Assembly: GCA_037200385.1 (NCBI GenBank)
Contig: JBBCGL010000001.1
Span: forward strand, 4,944,786 to 5,008,785
Direction: 5' to 3'
From: Rhizomicrobium sp.
GTDB taxonomy: Bacteria; Pseudomonadota; Alphaproteobacteria; Micropepsales; Micropepsaceae
DNA length: 64,000 nucleotides
Shown: positions 1 through 10,144 of the stretch, piece after piece
Layout of the letters: each line of letters begins with the position of its first letter
How positions within the stretch are numbered: the stretch's first letter is position 1
Made by a program: the position numbers and the translations under genes
The notes under the pieces: model-generated
Told to the model about the DNA's origin: nothing
The model's input: only the letters and a program-made list of their open reading frames with translations
Database searches by the model: none

Positions 1-3000
1 GGCTCGACCGGCAAGCCCTGGGAGGGCACGACCTGCACCTTCGACCAATATGGCAACCTGCTGAGCCGGCAGGTCTACGGCAAGACGGCCGAGACCTTCG
101 TCTATGACGGGCTGAACCGGATGACGTCGTCCGTCGATCTCCTGGGGCAGACGACCACCTACGCCTTCAACGACGCGGCCGGCACGACGACGGTGACGCT
201 GGCCAACGGGCTCCAGACGACGTCGACCTACAACATGGCCGGCTGGCTGATCAGCACCCAGCAGACCGCGACGGGGATGACGTCCTCGACGGTCGGCTAT
301 GCCTACGACGCGGACGGCAATCTGCGGATGGTGACCGACGCGCTGGGCAACAAGAGCTATTTCCTCTACGACGCGCTCGGCCGCAAGGTGGCCGACATCG
401 CCGCCGACGGTTCGATCGTCGAGTATCGCTACAACGCGGCTGACCTGCTGACGACGACGATTCGCTACGCGACCCGGCTGACGTCGGGGGCGCTCGCCTC
501 GCTGGTGGACGGCAGCGGCAAGCCGGCGACGGTGACGCTGGCCTCCATCCTGCCTGCGGCCAGCGCCGCCGACGGCTGGGAGTGGCGGGTCTACGACGCC
601 AGCGACCGGATGATCGAGACGATCGATTCGGACGGTGACGCTACGGTGTATGGCCTCGACGGCCTCGGCAACATCGCCGGTCAATCGAGCTTCGCCAATG
701 CGATTTCGGCTGTCACCATCGCAGGTGACAAGCTCGCGCCGCCCACTGCGATCCAGAGCCCGACCTCGGACGCGACCCGGGACAACACCGTCCGCGCCTG
801 GTTCGACAATGACGGCCGCGAGATCGGTACCCTCGACCCCGACGGCTATCTCACGCAGTATTTTTACAATGGTGCCGGCGAGACGATCGAGACGATCCGC
901 TATGCCGATCCGGCGGTCTACAATGCGAGCTTCGCGACGGTGCTGGCTTCGGTCGTGCCGGACGGCACCAAAGACATCAATACACGCTACTTCTACGACA
1001 ATCGCGGCGAGCTCAAATACACGCTCGACACGAACCTGATGCCGACCGAATACGACTACGACAATTACGGCAACCTGATCGCGACCTACACCTATGGCGC
1101 CGCGATCAACACGACGGCGACCTATAGCGCGGCTTACATCGCGGCGCAGATCACCTCGCTGGGCCTGATGACGAATGCCAAGACGCAGGGCAGCTGGGAG
1201 ATCTACGACGCGGCAAACCGGCTGATCGAGACGATCGATGCCGCCGGCGACGTCACGGTGTTCACCTACGACGCCGTGTCGAACCTGATTTCGACGCAGG
1301 TCTATTACAACAAGCTGTCGAGCGGCGCGCTGTCGGGCTTCAAGACCACGCCGCCCACGACGCTCCAGCTGCCGACCGCGGATTCTCGCGATCAGCTGAC
1401 GCGGAATTTCTACGACCCCGCCGGCCGTCTGATCGGCACGCTCGACGCCGACGGCTATCTGACGGCCTATCTGTACAACGCCGCCGGCCAGAAGACCGAC
1501 GTCGTCGTCTATAGCGATCCGGCGGTGTGGAATGCGAGCTTCGCGACCACGCTCGCCAGCGCGACGCCGTCCGCGACGAACGACGTCCACACGCGCTACT
1601 TCTACGACGCGGATGGGCGGCTGCAATACACGCTCGACAGCAAGCTGGTCCCCACGGAATACGTCTATGACGCACAGGGCAACCTGGTGCATGTGACGCA
1701 GTATGACGGCGCGATCGCGTCGACCGCGACCTATACCAACGCCTATATCGCGGGGCGGATCGTCACGCAGAGCCTGGCGACCCAGCCCGGCACGCGTACG
1801 ACTTGGAACGTCTACGATCCGGTGGGCCGTCTGGCCTACACGATCGACGCGGCGGGAGACGTCACGTCCAACACCTATGATGCGATCGGACATCTCATCA
1901 AGCAGGTCCGCTTCGCGACGGCGCGGACGACGACCTCCGATCCTTCCCAGGGCACGATGGACACCTGGGTCGGCACCAACGCCAACGCCGCCGATCGCAC
2001 GACGCGGTTCTTCTACGATGCCGCGGGCCAGCTGGCCTACGAGGTCGACGCGCTCGGATATGTGACGCGGCACACTTACGACTTCGCCGGCCGCGTCGTG
2101 AGCGACGTGCGCTATGCCGACAGCTATGCCGGCTCGATCAGCGACGCGACCACCAATATGGCGACGGTGCTGCCGGGCTCTCTTCCGGGCACGGCGGTCC
2201 AGACCAACTATTCCTACGACCCGCTCGGCCGGCTCACCGACAGCTTCGACGGCCAGGGCTACGACACGCACTATGTCTACGACGCGCTGGGCCGCGTGAC
2301 GAGCAAGACGGTCGCTTATGGCACCGCCGACGCGGCGACCACGAACTACACCTACGACATCCTGGGCCGGCTGACCGGCACGACCGATCCCGCAGGCGGC
2401 GTCAGCAGCTGCACCTATGACGGCCAGGGCAACGTCCTGACCGAGACCGACGCGAACGGCAACGTCACGAGCTATACGCGCGACGCGCTGGGGCAGGTCA
2501 CCACGGCGACGACCGCGACCGCCGTCACGCACTATCAATACGACGCCTTCGGCAATGTCGTCATGGCCACCGACGGCCTGGGCAACAAGTCGTACAGCTT
2601 CTACGACAACATGGATCGCCTGGTCGCGACCCTCGACGAGGAAGGCTACGCCACCCAGATCACCTACGACTCGTTCGGCGATGCGGTCTCCAGGATCAGC
2701 TACGCGACGAAGGTCACCGCGACCATCACGCCGGGCGTGCTGCCGAGCTTCACGACCAATGCCGCGGACATCACCACCTACAGCTTCTACGACAGGCTGG
2801 GCCGCAGCGTGCTCGCGGTCGACGGCGAGCAATACGCCACCCAAACCAGCTACACCGCGTTCGGCGAGGTCGACTGGGTCGACCACTACGGCACCAAGCT
2901 CAGCGGCACGATCACGCCCGGCACCTTGCCGGTGCCGGTGCCCAGCCTGCCGATCGACGAGAAGACGGACTTCACCTACGACAAGCTGGGCCGCGATACC

Positions 3001-6000
3001 CAGACCCAGGACGCGGAGAGCCATTCCGATTATTACGTCTACGACGCTTTCGGCAACCAGACCCAGACGACCAACCGCCTTGGCGGCGTCACCAACCGGG
3101 TCTACGACAAGCGCGGCCTGCTGACCTCCGAGACCCTGCAGACCGAGGCGGCGGTCGATTCCACCGGCACCACCGTCGCGACCTCGGTGACGAACAGCTA
3201 CACCTATGACGGCCGCGGCAACCGGATCACGATGGTCGAGGCCTCGAACATCGCGGCCGAGCAGCGCACCACGACCTACACCTACGACCTGGCGGACCGC
3301 CTCACCAAGACGCAGGGCACCGCGGTCGACGTCTACAGCTACACGACGAACTGGGCCGATACGGGCAATGTCGCGTCCTATACGAGCTACAAATACGACG
3401 CGAACGGCAACGTCATCGAGCAGGACGATGCCAGCGGCGCGCGCACGCTGTTCTATTACGACAGCGCCAACCGCCGGATCGCGCAGCTCGGCGCGCTCGG
3501 CACGCTGTCGACCTGGAGCTACGACGCGAACGGCAACCTGACCGGCGAGCGGGTCTATGGCGACACCTTCACGCTGCCCGCCCTGCCGGGCGGCGCGGCG
3601 CCCACCACCGCCTCGACCAATTACCGCGAGACGCTCTACGGCTATTACAAGAACAACCTGCTCAAGACGACCACCGTCGCCAGCGTGCTGACCTGGCAGA
3701 ACGGCCAGGTCGGATCGCCGATCACCGCCAGCGTCGTCGTCACGAACGCCTATGATGCGTTCGGCAACCTGATCATGCAGACCGATGGGCGCAGCAACAA
3801 TTCCTGGTTCTTCTACGACAAGCGCGGCTACAAGACCGCCCAGGTCGATCAGGCGCATTTCCTCACGACCTATGCGCTGAACGCCGACGGCAATGTCCTG
3901 ACCGAGCGGCGCTATTTCCTGGCGGTGACGGCGCCGTCGAGCAGCCCGCCCGCCACCACCGCGCCGGCCGGCAGCAACAACGCCGCCGACCGCATCACGA
4001 ACTTCGTCTATGACCGGATGGGGCGGCGGACCTCGGAGGAGCGGCTCAACGTCGAGGTCTCGACGATCGACGCGTCGACCCTGGCGCGCACCACCACGAC
4101 CACCAGCTCGATCGTCTATTACACCTACAATGCGCTGGGCGAAGTGACCCAGAAGACCGAGGCGGACAACGTCTCGGGCGTCTATGCGGACTACACGACC
4201 TACACCTACGACGCCTATGGCCGGCAGACCGCGATCACCGCCGCGCCGTTCGTGGATTCGACGGGCACCTCGGTCACGCCCACGACGCAGATGTACTACG
4301 ACGGCCTGAACAACCTCACCCGCTCGGTGCAGAACGGCAGCCGCGTCACGAAATACACCTACGACCATGCCGGGCGCCAGAGCACGATGACCGACGCGTC
4401 GGGCTTCACCCGCACCTATCACTACGACGTCGACGGCCGCATGCTGGTGAGCCAGTATGCCCGTGCCGCGTGGGACGGCAGCAGCACGACCGAAGCCGAC
4501 CTCTTCCACTACGACGCGCTGGGGCGCCTCGATTTCCAGGAGAAGGGCACGCTGAGCGGCGGCGCCTGGGTGACGACCGGCAGCGACAAGCAGACGCTGC
4601 AATACAATGCCTGGGGCGAGGTCGTCGGCAAGGGCGTCAACGGCCTGACGCAGGAGAGCTTCACCTACGACAATGCCGGCCGCGTCACCCGATCCACCGC
4701 AGGCGACGGCACGGTCAAGTTCTATCTCTATGACGGCAATGGCGACCAGACCGCGCTGATCACCTCCGACGGCACCGCGCTGGCGGGCGGCTATAGCTGG
4801 TCGACCATCACCCAGGCGCAGGTGCTCTCGCTGCTCACCAGCGCCGGCACCGCCAATATCGGATCGGTGAACGTCGCCGGCATGGTGCTGACCTTCACGA
4901 CCTATGACGCGCGCGACATGGCGCTCTCGACCGTCGCGCCGTTCCGCAAGCTCAGCGCCGCCGGCGCCGCCGTCACCATCACCCAGAGCCAGACCTACAA
5001 CGCCTTCGGCGAGATCTGGACCCAGACCGACGCCAACGGCCATGTCACGACCTACACCTACAACACCATGGGCAAGGTTATCGCGACGGCGCTGCCCGCC
5101 GTCACCTGGACCGACGAGACCGGCCTGGTGCACAGCGCCGCGTCGCCCACCACCCACGCCTATTACGACGCCTCGGGCCGCGTCGTGGCGACGGTCGACG
5201 CCAACGGCAATGAGAGCACGCGCCTGCTGCTCTCGGGCACCGGCCACAACGGCGACGACGCGCTGACGGTCAAGGAGCACGATCCCGACGCCAGCGTGTG
5301 GATCTCCAGCTACGACGTCAACCGCGACCTCAAGGCCAAATCCACCAATGGCGTCGACTCCAGCGGCAGCGAGACCTTCGCCTACGACGCGATGGACCGG
5401 CTGATCGAGGACGACCATCCGACCCGCGCCGCGAACTCCGTCGGCAACGGCGCCGCCGCGGGCTCGAGCCAGCAGCTGGTCGACAAATACAGCTATGACG
5501 GCCTCGGCCAGCGCATCAAGCACGAAGCCGACAGCCTCACCAAGGTGATCGCCACCGGCGTCACCACCACCGCCGCCGTCACCGACACCACCGAGTACGA
5601 CCTGCAGGGCCGCGTCAAGAAGACGACCGATGCCGGCGGCCATGTCACGACCTATGGCTATTCCTGGAGCGCCGCCATCGCCACCACGGGCCTGGGCACC
5701 TTCGGCGGCTGGACCAAGACGACGGTGAACGTCGCGGGCCTGACCGAGACCGAGAGCCTCGATTACTTCGGCCGCACGGTCGCCAAGACCGACTTCGGCG
5801 GCAACAGCTTCGCGTCGAGCTTCGACCTTGCGGGCCGTCTGGCGGCGGAGGGTGGCGACGGGGCGAGCTACACCTATTACAACACCGGCCAGGTCGCGAC
5901 GGAGACCTCGGCGTCGGCCTACTCGTTCGAGGACGTGGCGGGGACGGGCGGCGATCCGGGCTACCGGGTCTACTACACCGACTGGACGGGCGAGAGCTTC

Positions 6001-9000
6001 GCCTATGACGCGAACGGCAACCGGACGCGCGAGACCACGACCGGCTATCACAACGTCGACAACGACAGCGGCGAGGCCGGCCTGCCCAAATACCAGCCCG
6101 GGCTGCGGACCACGACGGCGGAGGACGCGACCGTCACCTGGGACGCGCTGAACCGGATGACGAATTTCAGCGACACCGGCGCCAATCTCGCGCTGCCGCC
6201 CACGACCATCGCCTGGGAATACGACCTCAATAGCAACATCCGCTACATGACCGCGAGCTACCAGGCGGCGGACGGCTCGGGCACCACGGCGCAGACCTAT
6301 TGGTACAAATACGATGCGATGAACCGCTTCGTGACGACCAAGGGCACGCTCACCGGCGCGCGGGGCTCGGGCAGCATCACGGTGGGGACCGGCTCGGTGA
6401 TCACCTATGACGCGGCGGGGCACCGCGCGACGGTGACGGATGCGAGCTCGGCGGAGGTCTACAGCTACACCGCGGACGGCTATCTGGCGCAGGTGACCAT
6501 CGGCGGGGTGCTGCGCGCCAAATACGCGCTCGACGCGACGGGCCGGGCGCTGGCCTATAGCGAGTACAACGCGGCGGGGACCAGCGTGGTCTACAGCCGC
6601 ACCGCGGTCTACGACGCGGTCTCGAACGTCACCAGCGACAGCGTGACGACGGTGCGGACCGACGGCACCTATGTCGCGGCCTCGACCTACAGCTACGGCA
6701 CGCCGGTGTACCACGCGGGGACCTTCTCCTACAGCTTCGACGGCGCCTATCAGGGCGTGGTCAGCCAGATCGTCACCACCAACACCAAGAACGGCAGCGC
6801 CCAGCCGACCTCGGAGGCCGACTACTTCTACGACTGGCGCGACAGCGCGGTGGAAGGCACCGAGAGCTACACCGCCAATACCGCGGTCTCGGCGCCGGTG
6901 GCGAACTACAGCGGCTACAATTACGGCCTGGGCGGAAGGCTGCAGAGCGTCGTGATCGACGACGGCCATCCGCGCACCATCACCTTCGGCACCAACATCG
7001 AGGGCCAGATCCTCAGCCGCGCCGAGAACGACAACGTCAGCGGCACGGTCGACCAGTATGAGCGCCACTTCTACTTCGACGGCATGGCGCTGGGCGACGT
7101 CTCGAACAACGGCACCTCCGACACCGACTACGCCGCCTCGATCGCGGCCCATATCGCGGTGCCGGGCAGCGGCAATCTGCGCGGCGGCGCCACCGTCGCG
7201 ATGCCCTACGCCGACTTCGACCAGAGCTACGACCCGGTCAACGGCATCACCTATGCCGGGGCGCCGTCGCACTACACCGCGCAGGACGGCGACACGCTGG
7301 CCGGCATCGCCGCGATGGTCTGGGGCGACGCCAGCCTGTGGTACCTGATCGCCGACGCCAACGGCCTGAGCTCGCCGAGCGACAGCCTCACCGCCGGCAC
7401 CGACCTCATCCTGCCCAACAAGGTGGTCAACCTCCACAACAACGCCAGCACCTTCAAGGTCTACGACCCCAACGAAGCGATCGGCGACACCGCGCCGACC
7501 GTGCCCAAGCAGCCCAAGCACGACAATGGCTGCGGCGTGCTCGGGCAAATCCTGCTCGCGGTCATCGCGATTGCGGTGACCGTCGTGACGGCGGGTGCCG
7601 CGGTCGCGGCACTCGGGCCGGTCGGCATGACGCTTGGCGAAGGGATCGGCGCGTTCTTCGGCGTTGCCGGCGCCGCAGCCACGACCATAGGCACTGCGGG
7701 GTTCGTCGCCATCGGCGCAGGCGCAGCGGCGCTCGGCAGCATCGTCAGCCAGGGCGTCGGATTGGCCACCGGCATCCAGGACAGCTTCAACTGGGGCGCG
7801 GTCGGCCTCGCGGCGATCGGCGGCGGGATCAGCGGCGGCCTCGGCGCGAATGGCGGATTGCTGGGAGAAGGCGGCATCCTGGGTTCGACAGGCGATTACA
7901 TCGCCGACGCGGCCCTGCAAGGCGCCGCGGTCAGCGCGGCCACGCAGGGGATCGGCGTCGCGACCGGTCTGCAGAACAGCTTCGACTGGACCGGCGTTGT
8001 GGCGGCGGGCATCGGGGCGGCAGCAGGCACTTATGTCGGCCACCTCCTCACCAATAGCTTCTCCACCGGCGGCAGCCTGAATCTCGGCGGCGCCGCCGCG
8101 AACCTCTCCGCCACACGCTTCCTGTCCGGCATGGCCGCCGACATTGCCAATGCCGCGACGCGCACGCTGATCAATGGTTCGGACTTCGGCGACAACATCA
8201 TCGCCGCGCTCCCCGACACCATCGGGCAAACCATCGGCAACCTCGTGGCGGGCGGAATACAGGGATCGGGGCAACCTGCATCCACCGATCCGCTGCCCGG
8301 AGAGTCCGATGGCGACTACCTCAACCGGATGGCCGAGCTTCACGCGGCCACGGCCGGAGACATCTCGGGAGACGTGCAGTTCGCCGGTCCTGGCGCGGCG
8401 CCACCGAAGCAGGATGAAGGGTTCTTCGGCTGGCTCGGTGATGAAATATCGTCGGGATGGCATGCGCTCGTGCAAGGCGGCGAGACACTCATCAACGATG
8501 TCACGGAGGCCGTTGGCATCGGCGATGTGTTCACGCCGGCATCATCGGGCAATGGCACATCGCCGACACCAGGCGTGGAAACCGTGACGGTCACGGCGCC
8601 GAAATATAATCCGAACGAGGTTCATCTCTGGAGCTTCTCCGAGTTCATGAACATCGTCACTCGGCCCGCCAACTATGATCGTCCGTACTCCGCAGTCGGA
8701 GGCCCGCCCAACTCGCACAACTCCGTGGCTTACTTCTATCCGGACGGACGAATGGAAGTCCGCACGGGCGGTACGCTGGCCTGGAGAGACAACAATCCGG
8801 GCAATCTACGTCACGCGCCCGACGCAATAGGGACAAACTCGGTGTATTCCGCTGCGGCAGCAAACCATGTCGCACCGATGGCGATCTTCCCCGATGTTCA
8901 GGCGGGTTTGGATGCGCAGGAGCACCTGTTATTTGGGCCATCCTATCGCAATTTGTCGATCGCTGATGCGATGACAAAATACGCACCTCCCACCGACAGC

Positions 9001-9183
9001 AATCCCACGGACGTCATGATAGCTAAGCTGTCGGCAGCAGCGGGGGTCCCCAGCACCACCATTATGAGCGCCTTAACGCCCGATCAGAGGATGGCGTTCA
9101 TGGCGCAAGAGCAAGCTATCGAGCAGAGCAGACCCGGAACCGTCGAGATCTTTTACTGGGGCCTGCCAGACCCGAAATACTGA
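1..9183 (+). CDS. Giant RHS/YD-repeat polymorphic toxin (5' end outside window)
   Basis: The frame is open from base 1, so the N-terminus (secretion domain) is missing. About 2,300 residues are YD repeats (recurrent YDxxGR/YDAxGN units) that in RHS proteins form a shell around the toxin. A LysM peptidoglycan-binding domain follows at about 7270-7435 (QDGDTLAGIAAMVWG...LILPNKV). A glycine/alanine-rich hydrophobic linker comes next at about 7530-8220, with internal repeats of the type QGxGxATGxQxSFxW. The pre-toxin motif SDFGDNIIAALPDTIGQTIG ends at about 8240. The canonical RHS terminator DPxGL is not seen. The C-terminal domain has an ETVTVTA motif (from 8578) and NNPGNL (8791-8808) followed by a YAPPTDSNPT element. 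This pattern resembles phage P5/lysozyme-like domains, so a peptidoglycan-directed activity is plausible. The next gene is a secreted protein, which fits a periplasmic target. The family is certain; the toxin activity is inference. Confidence 0.93.
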   Translation, partial: GSTGKPWEGTTCTFDQYGNLLSRQVYGKTAETFVYDGLNRMTSSVDLLGQTTTYAFNDAAGTTTVTLANGLQTTSTYNMAGWLISTQQTATGMTSSTVGYAYDADGNLRMVTDALGNKSYFLYDALGRKVADIAADGSIVEYRYNAADLLTTTIRYATRLTSGALASLVDGSGKPATVTLASILPAASAADGWEWRVYDASDRMIETIDSDGDATVYGLDGLGNIAGQSSFANAISAVTIAGDKLAPPTAIQSPTSDATRDNTVRAWFDNDGREIGTLDPDGYLTQYFYNGAGETIETIRYADPAVYNASFATVLASVVPDGTKDINTRYFYDNRGELKYTLDTNLMPTEYDYDNYGNLIATYTYGAAINTTATYSAAYIAAQITSLGLMTNAKTQGSWEIYDAANRLIETIDAAGDVTVFTYDAVSNLISTQVYYNKLSSGALSGFKTTPPTTLQLPTADSRDQLTRNFYDPAGRLIGTLDADGYLTAYLYNAAGQKTDVVVYSDPAVWNASFATTLASATPSATNDVHTRYFYDADGRLQYTLDSKLVPTEYVYDAQGNLVHVTQYDGAIASTATYTNAYIAGRIVTQSLATQPGTRTTWNVYDPVGRLAYTIDAAGDVTSNTYDAIGHLIKQVRFATARTTTSDPSQGTMDTWVGTNANAADRTTRFFYDAAGQLAYEVDALGYVTRHTYDFAGRVVSDVRYADSYAGSISDATTNMATVLPGSLPGTAVQTNYSYDPLGRLTDSFDGQGYDTHYVYDALGRVTSKTVAYGTADAATTNYTYDILGRLTGTTDPAGGVSSCTYDGQGNVLTETDANGNVTSYTRDALGQVTTATTATAVTHYQYDAFGNVVMATDGLGNKSYSFYDNMDRLVATLDEEGYATQITYDSFGDAVSRISYATKVTATITPGVLPSFTTNAADITTYSFYDRLGRSVLAVDGEQYATQTSYTAFGEVDWVDHYGTKLSGTITPGTLPVPVPSLPIDEKTDFTYDKLGRDTQTQDAESHSDYYVYDAFGNQTQTTNRLGGVTNRVYDKRGLLTSETLQTEAAVDSTGTTVATSVTNSYTYDGRGNRITMVEASNIAAEQRTTTYTYDLADRLTKTQGTAVDVYSYTTNWADTGNVASYTSYKYDANGNVIEQDDASGARTLFYYDSANRRIAQLGALGTLSTWSYDANGNLTGERVYGDTFTLPALPGGAAPTTASTNYRETLYGYYKNNLLKTTTVASVLTWQNGQVGSPITASVVVTNAYDAFGNLIMQTDGRSNNSWFFYDKRGYKTAQVDQAHFLTTYALNADGNVLTERRYFLAVTAPSSSPPATTAPAGSNNAADRITNFVYDRMGRRTSEERLNVEVSTIDASTLARTTTTTSSIVYYTYNALGEVTQKTEADNVSGVYADYTTYTYDAYGRQTAITAAPFVDSTGTSVTPTTQMYYDGLNNLTRSVQNGSRVTKYTYDHAGRQSTMTDASGFTRTYHYDVDGRMLVSQYARAAWDGSSTTEADLFHYDALGRLDFQEKGTLSGGAWVTTGSDKQTLQYNAWGEVVGKGVNGLTQESFTYDNAGRVTRSTAGDGTVKFYLYDGNGDQTALITSDGTALAGGYSWSTITQAQVLSLLTSAGTANIGSVNVAGMVLTFTTYDARDMALSTVAPFRKLSAAGAAVTITQSQTYNAFGEIWTQTDANGHVTTYTYNTMGKVIATALPAVTWTDETGLVHSAASPTTHAYYDASGRVVATVDANGNESTRLLLSGTGHNGDDALTVKEHDPDASVWISSYDVNRDLKAKSTNGVDSSGSETFAYDAMDRLIEDDHPTRAANSVGNGAAAGSSQQLVDKYSYDGLGQRIKHEADSLTKVIATGVTTTAAVTDTTEYDLQGRVKKTTDAGGHVTTYGYSWSAAIATTGLGTFGGWTKTTVNVAGLTETESLDYFGRTVAKTDFGGNSFASSFDLAGRLAAEGGDGASYTYYNTGQVATETSASAYSFEDVAGTGGDPGYRVYYTDWTGESFAYDANGNRTRETTTGYHNVDNDSGEAGLPKYQPGLRTTTAEDATVTWDALNRMTNFSDTGANLALPPTTIAWEYDLNSNIRYMTASYQAADGSGTTAQTYWYKYDAMNRFVTTKGTLTGARGSGSITVGTGSVITYDAAGHRATVTDASSAEVYSYTADGYLAQVTIGGVLRAKYALDATGRALAYSEYNAAGTSVVYSRTAVYDAVSNVTSDSVTTVRTDGTYVAASTYSYGTPVYHAGTFSYSFDGAYQGVVSQIVTTNTKNGSAQPTSEADYFYDWRDSAVEGTESYTANTAVSAPVANYSGYNYGLGGRLQSVVIDDGHPRTITFGTNIEGQILSRAENDNVSGTVDQYERHFYFDGMALGDVSNNGTSDTDYAASIAAHIAVPGSGNLRGGATVAMPYADFDQSYDPVNGITYAGAPSHYTAQDGDTLAGIAAMVWGDASLWYLIADANGLSSPSDSLTAGTDLILPNKVVNLHNNASTFKVYDPNEAIGDTAPTVPKQPKHDNGCGVLGQILLAVIAIAVTVVTAGAAVAALGPVGMTLGEGIGAFFGVAGAAATTIGTAGFVAIGAGAAALGSIVSQGVGLATGIQDSFNWGAVGLAAIGGGISGGLGANGGLLGEGGILGSTGDYIADAALQGAAVSAATQGIGVATGLQNSFDWTGVVAAGIGAAAGTYVGHLLTNSFSTGGSLNLGGAAANLSATRFLSGMAADIANAATRTLINGSDFGDNIIAALPDTIGQTIGNLVAGGIQGSGQPASTDPLPGESDGDYLNRMAELHAATAGDISGDVQFAGPGAAPPKQDEGFFGWLGDEISSGWHALVQGGETLINDVTEAVGIGDVFTPASSGNGTSPTPGVETVTVTAPKYNPNEVHLWSFSEFMNIVTRPANYDRPYSAVGGPPNSHNSVAYFYPDGRMEVRTGGTLAWRDNNPGNLRHAPDAIGTNSVYSAAAANHVAPMAIFPDVQAGLDAQEHLLFGPSYRNLSIADAMTKYAPPTDSNPTDVMIAKLSAAAGVPSTTIMSALTPDQRMAFMAQEQAIEQSRPGTVEIFYWGLPDPKY

Positions 9184-9184
9184 G

Positions 9185-9724
9185 ATGCAGAGGTCACAAA
9201 TGTCGTTGCGATCTATCCGTTTAGCTGGACGAAACGCTCTGCTCTGGCGGGTTTTGCTGTCTCTCCTGGTGATTGGTTCGCCCGGAATCTGCAACAGCGC
9301 CGCGGTCGCGAAGCCCGCGCATTGGTGCGGAGCGAGGTTCCATACGTCCAGCCCGGCTACTATCTTTGGGACGCTTCGCAAACGTAGCGACTTTGGTCCT
9401 CCCAACTTCGGAGAGCACCCGCAGACAGATCAAAAGGTGACTGTGTGGATCGTGCATTTGGATTTTGCGATCCCTGTCGAAGTGAACAGAGAGCTTAAAA
9501 TGACTCCGAAGGTCGTGCTCGCTGACGAAATCCAGATCAGCTTCTCCGGTAAAGTGGAGCCGTTATTGCCTAGATACCGCAATCGTCATGTACGCGTATC
9601 GGGAACGTTATGGACGCAGGTTAACTGGCAAGATTTTACACCTGTTGTCATTGCTCCGGACACCATCCGCATTGCTGGAAAGAGCGATTGTCGCGGGGAG
9701 GAAGCCGCAGGAGTACGCGAGTGA
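9185..9724 (+). CDS. Candidate secreted immunity protein for the NNPGN toxin
   Basis: The gene starts 1 base after the toxin stop codon, the position expected of a cognate immunity gene. The 179-residue product has a basic N-terminus, a hydrophobic stretch (LLWRVLLSLLVIGSPG) and a likely cleavage site after the SAAVA segment, so it is probably exported. An alternative ATG eight codons in (MSLRSIRLAG) gives a more normal signal-peptide length. I recognise no family. An exported immunity protein fits a toxin acting on peptidoglycan in the periplasm. It is duplicated without change at 19055-19594. Confidence 0.72.
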   Translation: MQRSQMSLRSIRLAGRNALLWRVLLSLLVIGSPGICNSAAVAKPAHWCGARFHTSSPATIFGTLRKRSDFGPPNFGEHPQTDQKVTVWIVHLDFAIPVEVNRELKMTPKVVLADEIQISFSGKVEPLLPRYRNRHVRVSGTLWTQVNWQDFTPVVIAPDTIRIAGKSDCRGEEAAGVRE

Positions 9725-9829
9725 TCCCAATCTAACGGCTCATGAATTGCATCGCGATCAGCACGGTCTCGACGTGTCGGCCGCACGATTTTTGTGCGTT
9801 GGGGGCATCGTGATCGTGAACGCAACGCT

Positions 9830-9833
9830 CTAG
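9830..9833. repeat. CTAG target-site duplication of the IS5-group element (left)
   Basis: CTAG occurs immediately left of the element and again at 11327-11330. The uninterrupted copy of the same locus has a single CTAG at 19700-19703. CTAG/YTAR targets are typical of the IS5 group. Confidence 0.9.
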
Positions 9834-10144
9834 CAGGCTGTTGAAGAAGTCTTTTGCCGACGGGCGATGAAGGGGATGTCGTCGCCGTTTTGGAGGGAGA
9901 TTTCGCCTTCGAGGGAGTCGTCGGTTTTGATCTCGGCCCATCCCTCGCCGGAAGCTTCGTCCATTTCGTCGTTTCCTGACCATTCGAACTCGATGGCATC
10001 GCTTGCGCAGGCGCCCTGGAAGGAACCGGTGAGGCAATCCAGGGCGAACTCGCCCCCATCCTTATCGAACAGGATGTAGGAGCCCGGCCCGGCCATGTCA
10101 TATCCCGGCGTCTCGACGACGCGCCATTTGCCCTTCAGCGTCAT
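9830..10144 (-). CDS. Small IS-borne accessory protein of unknown function
   Basis: This 104-residue acidic product begins MTLKGKWRVVE. Its ATG overlaps the transposase stop codon (ATGA), so the two are translationally coupled. Similar small proteins accompany some IS5-type transposases; their role is not known to me. The coding frame runs to the very tip of the element (ending KTSSTAC). The stop codon TAG is supplied by the CTAG target duplication rather than by the element. A longer in-frame extension upstream (to 10327) would run antisense-like through the transposase and is not favoured. Confidence 0.7.
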   Translation of the reverse strand: MTLKGKWRVVETPGYDMAGPGSYILFDKDGGEFALDCLTGSFQGACASDAIEFEWSGNDEMDEASGEGWAEIKTDDSLEGEISLQNGDDIPFIARRQKTSSTAC

